Source: DAOTXR01 sp034435375
GTDB lineage: Bacteria > Chloroflexota > Anaerolineae > Aggregatilineales > UBA3940
Assembly: GCA_034435375.1 (NCBI GenBank)
Contig: DAOTXR010000043.1
Coordinates: 124,001-188,000, forward strand
Length of the DNA stretch: 64,000 bases
Direction: 5' to 3'
Shown here: positions 60,547 through 64,000 of the stretch, piece by piece
Position numbering within the stretch: the first letter of the stretch is position 1
How the letters are laid out: each line of letters starts with the position of its first letter
The notes under the pieces: generated by a model
What the model saw: the letters and a program-made list of their open reading frames with translations, nothing else
Database searches by the model: none
What the model was told of the DNA's origin: nothing
Position numbers and translations under genes: made by a program

Positions 60547-61548
60547 CTACTTCGCCGGGACTTGGGCCAGCAGGTCAGCGATCACCGCATCAGTGGTGAT
60601 GCCCTCCGCCTGCCCCTCAAAGTTCAACAACAGTCGATGGCGTAGCGCCGCCGGGGCGACCGCCTGCACGTCGTCAAATGAGACATTATAGCGACCGTCG
60701 AGCAGGGCGCTGACCTTTGCGCCGAGGATGATGGCCTGGGCGCCGCGCGGGCTGGATCCATAGCGCACATACTGGCGCACCATGGCTGTTGCCGCATCCG
60801 CTTCAGGGTGCGTGGCGACGATCAGGCGGGCGACATACTCGCTGACATGCGACGGGATGGGCACCTTGCGGGCTAAGTCGCCCATACGGACGATGGTGGC
60901 CCCATCGGCAGCGACGGCGGGTTGCGGGGCAAAGGCTCCGGTGGTGCGGGACAGAATCTCGACCAACTCATCAGATGACGGGAACAGCACATCGATCTTA
61001 AACATGAAGCGGTCGAGCTGCGCCTCCGGCAATGGATAGGTTCCTTCCATCTCAAGCGGGTTCTGAGTAGCCAGGACAAAAAACGGCAGGTCGAGACGAT
61101 ATGTGCGGTTGGCAACCGTGACCGACTTCTCCTGCATGGCCTCTAACAACGCCGACTGAGTCTTTGGCGTGGCGCGGTTGATCTCATCGGCCAGAATCAG
61201 GTTGGCGAAGACCGGTCCCGGCTGGAAAACTCGTTCTTTACCTCGCCCGTCCTCGCGATCCTCCAGTACATCAGTGCCGGTGATGTCGGCAGGCATGAGG
61301 TCGGGGGTGAACTGGATGCGCGAGAAGCGCAGGTCGAGCACGTCGGCCAGAGTGCGAATCAGCATGGTCTTGCCGAGGCCGGGCACGCCTTCCAGCAGGG
61401 CGTGGCCGCCGACGATGACGCACATCAGCACGTGGCGGACGACCTCGTGCTGGCCGACAATCACCTGGCCAACCTGCTCCTCGATGGAAGCAGCAAAGGC
61501 GCGAAATTCGGCGGGAGAGAGGTCAGTATGAAGAGCTGTATCCGTCAT
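60547..61548 (-). CDS. MoxR-family AAA+ ATPase
   Basis: 333 residues. Walker A GVPGLGKTMLIRTLA, Walker B LILADEINRATPKTQSALLEAMQE, and the sensor region ATQNPLEMEGTYPLPEAQLDRFMF are all intact. MoxR ATPases work as chaperones that remodel or insert metal cofactors into partner proteins, usually together with VWA proteins. It is upstream of the DUF58 and BatA genes on the same strand. GAGG with 6-7 nt spacing precedes the ATG. Confidence 0.95.
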   Translation of the reverse strand: MTDTALHTDLSPAEFRAFAASIEEQVGQVIVGQHEVVRHVLMCVIVGGHALLEGVPGLGKTMLIRTLADVLDLRFSRIQFTPDLMPADITGTDVLEDREDGRGKERVFQPGPVFANLILADEINRATPKTQSALLEAMQEKSVTVANRTYRLDLPFFVLATQNPLEMEGTYPLPEAQLDRFMFKIDVLFPSSDELVEILSRTTGAFAPQPAVAADGATIVRMGDLARKVPIPSHVSEYVARLIVATHPEADAATAMVRQYVRYGSSPRGAQAIILGAKVSALLDGRYNVSFDDVQAVAPAALRHRLLLNFEGQAEGITTDAVIADLLAQVPAK

Positions 61549-61600
61549 GGGCTACCTCAGTGAGCAAACCGTTCAGAACAATCCACACGCCGATAAAATT

Positions 61601-63193
61601 TCACGGTTCCGGCTCTAGCCGGGAGAAATACTGCTGGATCACGCTGCGCATGCCCAGCGGGATATACCCGCTCTCCAGCGCTTGGTTCACGACGCCTGCA
61701 TAATCCCCCCACACCTGAGTATACGGCACCGACGCCTCACCGGTTGGGTTCTCCGCCAACTGACCTTCTTGGATGGGTACACCCTGCCCAGTGGGGACGT
61801 CCATCTGCTCACCCCCCTCCCCACCGATGCGCTGCGGCGCGTAGATGTCGTCGAAGGGGGTCTCGCCGCCATCAGGCGCGCCACCACCGCGCGGCGTCTC
61901 GCCGGCGACCTGGCCCGGATCGACCCCATCGCCGCCGCTGCCTTCGTCAGTCTGCCCTTGACCCTGGCTGGACTGTCCAGCCTGGCCGCTGGGCGCCGGT
62001 TCATAAGGACTGGCCTGACCCATTCCCCCCTGGCCGGGTTGCGCCGGCGCGTTCTGGCCCGCCTCAGCGACCTCGGCTTCACCCTTGCGCACCTTATCTG
62101 CATACTCCTCAACCGCCGGGCTGCCAGACCCGGCCATTTGCTGCCCTGCCTCGGCCAGCGACTCAGCTGCGCCCTGCACATCGCCGGAGCGCAGAGCCTC
62201 TGCCGCCTCCCGCAGCGATTCGGCAGCCTGGGGGTCGGCGCCCTCGAGCCGATCGGCTTGCGCTTCCAACTGGTCGGCAAGCGCCTGGCGTTCGGCTTCG
62301 GTCATGGCTCCGAGCGCCTCGGCGAGCGTCTGCGCGGCACCTGGGTCGCCCTGCTCCAGCGCCTCAGCCGCCCCTTCTGCGCCAGTCTGTTCAAGCAGAG
62401 CGCCCACCTGCGAAAGCGCCTCTTGACCCTCGCTGCTGGGCTGCTGGCTGAATTCACGCAGTTCCGCCTCAGCAGCATCGAGGGCAGCCAGGGCCTCCTG
62501 TTGGGTCACACCGGGCTGAGAGAGGGTCTGGATGGCCTCATCAAGGGTTTCCACGATGACCTGGCGCTGGTCCTCGGTCAAGGTGGCATCCTCAAGGGCC
62601 TGTTGGCGCAGGTCTTCCAGTTCCTCAATCTGCTCAGCAATGGCCTGCTGGACCTCAGCCCGCTCAGCGACAACAAGCTCCTGGGGGTTGGGCAGGAAAA
62701 TGGCCAGCGCCAGCCCTCCCAGGGCTATGGCTGCCACCGCCCACTCACGCCAGTCGGCGCGAAATGCCAGCGAACGACCCGGCCTCACGTCGCCAGTCGA
62801 ACGGACGGCATCGATGCGCTGGAGAGCAGCCAACGCCTCTGACTCGACAGGGATCAGCCCTTCGGATAGCTCAAGGGCGGTAGACAGACGCTCCTTCAGG
62901 CCAAACAGCCGGTCAAAACGGCGGGCCAGGTCGAGCAAACTCCGCCGCCAAGCCCACACACCAATCAACGCCGCAGCAACGCCCAGGAGCGCCAACAGCG
63001 CACTCAACCGGATGAGGGTATCGCGCAGGACTAGCGGCCACAGGCGGGCCGCGACGGCCAGCAGGATGGCCAGGAGCAACCCGCCAGCCAGGCCACGCGG
63101 CAGCCAGATCACGCTGTGCTGAAAGCGCAGCCGCCGATCCCAGGCTCGCAACGCAGCCCGAACCTGACCGAGATCAGTCTGTTGGACGGCCAT
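61601..63193 (-). CDS. Membrane-anchored helical protein with a Gln/Glu/Ala-rich coiled coil and a Gly-rich linker
   Basis: 530 residues. Two or three helices near the N-terminus (about 30-80 and 150-170), then a long Gln/Glu/Ala/Leu helical region (about 180-365), then a Gly/Gln/Ser/Pro-rich low-complexity linker (about 366-470) and a short folded C-terminus (VPYTQVWGDYAGVVNQALESGYIPLGM). Similar proteins appear next to MoxR genes in other bacteria (DUF4175-like); I cannot name the family with certainty. It is likely co-transcribed with the ABC-2 permease and MoxR. Confidence 0.75.
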   Translation of the reverse strand: MAVQQTDLGQVRAALRAWDRRLRFQHSVIWLPRGLAGGLLLAILLAVAARLWPLVLRDTLIRLSALLALLGVAAALIGVWAWRRSLLDLARRFDRLFGLKERLSTALELSEGLIPVESEALAALQRIDAVRSTGDVRPGRSLAFRADWREWAVAAIALGGLALAIFLPNPQELVVAERAEVQQAIAEQIEELEDLRQQALEDATLTEDQRQVIVETLDEAIQTLSQPGVTQQEALAALDAAEAELREFSQQPSSEGQEALSQVGALLEQTGAEGAAEALEQGDPGAAQTLAEALGAMTEAERQALADQLEAQADRLEGADPQAAESLREAAEALRSGDVQGAAESLAEAGQQMAGSGSPAVEEYADKVRKGEAEVAEAGQNAPAQPGQGGMGQASPYEPAPSGQAGQSSQGQGQTDEGSGGDGVDPGQVAGETPRGGGAPDGGETPFDDIYAPQRIGGEGGEQMDVPTGQGVPIQEGQLAENPTGEASVPYTQVWGDYAGVVNQALESGYIPLGMRSVIQQYFSRLEPEP

Positions 63194-63210
63194 AGCACAC
63201 TCTCACCACC

Positions 63211-64000
63211 TCACACTGCCTGGATGCGGCGCACTGCACGCACCGTCAGGGCTACCAACACGATTGTCGCCAACAAGTAAAACGCCGTGAACAGAACCCA
63301 GGGGGATACCATCGGCAGCAACACACCGTTGGAAAGCGCTTGAGTATAGTAAAAGGCGGAGGCATATTGCTGGAGTACCGACTCGGTAACGACAGCTGTA
63401 GCAATGGGATTGGTAGCAACCAGAGCCATCGATAAGTACAGGAGAACGGCTTCGAGCAACGGCTGGTTGAGGCCCGTGAGGCTCAGAGCGTTGAACAGCC
63501 CCAGGATTAGCGCTGCCAGGGGGAGCGCAATAGTCACGACCAGCGCCACCACATAGGTGAGGACGCTGGCCGTCAGTGTACGCTTGGTAACTGCCGAAAA
63601 AAAGATGCCCACCACACTGTAGCCAAGAGAGGTCACCAGCAGCAGCTCGACTGACAGCAGCACCTCGGCCATCGTGATGCCACCCATCAGAAAGGCCAGG
63701 CTCTGCAGCGGCACGGCGACGAGCAACAACAGCACGACATAGGCCAGGGCCGAGATCAGCTTGCCAATGACCACGCGGTAGGCCGACAACAGCGTTGTGC
63801 GTAGCAGGTTGAAGGTCTGCCGTTCGCGCTCGCCGCTGATGGCGCTAGCAGTGAAGGCCGGAGCGATAAAACACACCAGGAACAGCTCAACGGCGAGCAC
63901 GCCGCCAAAGATCAGTTTGCCAATCACACCGCCGGAGGCGCTGAGCGAGAAAGAAGATGAGGCCGTGTAGATCAGATACAGGATGACCGTGAACAGGCTC
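63211..64000 (-). CDS. ABC-2 type transporter permease, 5' part cut by window edge
   Basis: The reading frame runs off the window: coding sequence continues 24 codons upstream of the GTG at 63927 with a hydrophobic, membrane-like composition (FTVILYLIYTASSSF). Coupling motif SGERERQTFNLLRTTLLSAYRVVIGKL and five or more helices are visible. Likely the membrane part of a transporter whose ATPase gene lies to the right. It precedes the coiled-coil protein and MoxR by 17 nt, so it is part of the same unit. Confidence 0.85.
   Translation of the reverse strand, partial: SLFTVILYLIYTASSSFSLSASGGVIGKLIFGGVLAVELFLVCFIAPAFTASAISGERERQTFNLLRTTLLSAYRVVIGKLISALAYVVLLLLVAVPLQSLAFLMGGITMAEVLLSVELLLVTSLGYSVVGIFFSAVTKRTLTASVLTYVVALVVTIALPLAALILGLFNALSLTGLNQPLLEAVLLYLSMALVATNPIATAVVTESVLQQYASAFYYTQALSNGVLLPMVSPWVLFTAFYLLATIVLVALTVRAVRRIQAV

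Noticed and set aside
1..64000. CRISPR arrays, integrases, tRNA-linked attachment sites or prophage modules
   Set aside because: None found by eye on either strand.

Overview
The window looks like a chromosomal segment of a Chloroflexota bacterium, most likely of the Anaerolineae side, with roughly 60% G+C. This is an inference from gene content and style. The clues are several lipoproteins whose mature part begins with a Thr/Pro-rich linker, tandem FemAB-type aminoacyltransferases, a NuoM duplication, a MoxR/DUF58/VWA cluster, many GTG and TTG starts, and some genes that look leaderless. No phage, insertion sequence with a transposase, or CRISPR array is visible. Most genes lie on the minus strand. 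The plus strand holds a short gene at 1.07 kb, a block at 22-25.5 kb, rpsT, and a block at 44.4-48.8 kb.

Layout. (1) 1-2.8 kb: the start of pnp behind a large foldable leader, rpsO with promoter and terminator, a 42-codon membrane protein on the other strand with its own promoter and terminator, and murE. (2) 3-18 kb: a 7TM-GAF histidine kinase, the Fo part of ATP synthase (atpZ/I, atpB, atpE, and an atpF fused to a piece of delta), then a membrane-arm-only complex I cluster (nuoA, then H-J-K-L-M-M-N). A textbook terminator sits between nuoA and nuoH. The F1 genes and nuoB/C/D/E/F/G/I are not in the window. (3) 18-27 kb: a beta-propeller lipoprotein, two ABC-2 permeases without an ATPase but with a TetR-type operator, two FemAB proteins, a PLP desulfhydrase/deaminase-like enzyme, an isoprenylcysteine methyltransferase-like protein, and two paralogous proteins of unknown function. 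(4) 27-36 kb: a giant alpha-2-macroglobulin lipoprotein with a thioester motif, an SH3 lipoprotein, the RNase P RNA, a GlsB-like protein and an extracellular esterase. (5) 36-42 kb: a small cell-surface polysaccharide group (Nudix, hexapeptide acyltransferase, FkbM methyltransferase, alkaline-phosphatase-superfamily enzyme, flippase). (6) 42-49 kb: a CheY-like regulator, rpsT, a winged-helix regulator with a pseudo-receiver, an M20 peptidase, an aspartoacylase-like enzyme, folK and two GNAT acetyltransferases. (7) 49-54 kb: ADP-forming acyl-CoA synthetase, SagB-type oxidoreductase, class IV aminotransferase, phosphodiester glycosidase lipoprotein and an SMR exporter. (8) 54-64 kb: an operon-like run of an ABC-2 permease (cut by the window edge), a coiled-coil membrane protein, MoxR, DUF58, a BatA-like VWA protein and a double-VWA/GATase-like protein, with a truncated Nudix-like reading frame between the last two.

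How it fits together. The atp and nuo clusters are the energy-conserving membrane parts, each with its own sigma70-type promoter. The altered DNPR motif of MurE (EDPR) and the two FemAB enzymes together suggest a peptidoglycan whose third residue is not meso-DAP and which carries amino-acid cross-bridges. The most interesting items for follow-up are the minimal b-delta fusion, the terminator that splits nuoA from nuoH, the pnp leader stem-loop, the small membrane protein whose terminator doubles as the 3' end of murE, the leaderless pseudo-receiver regulator, the paralogous protein pair with an internal duplication, and the MoxR/VWA membrane-protein cluster. Promoter, terminator and start-site calls were made by eye.
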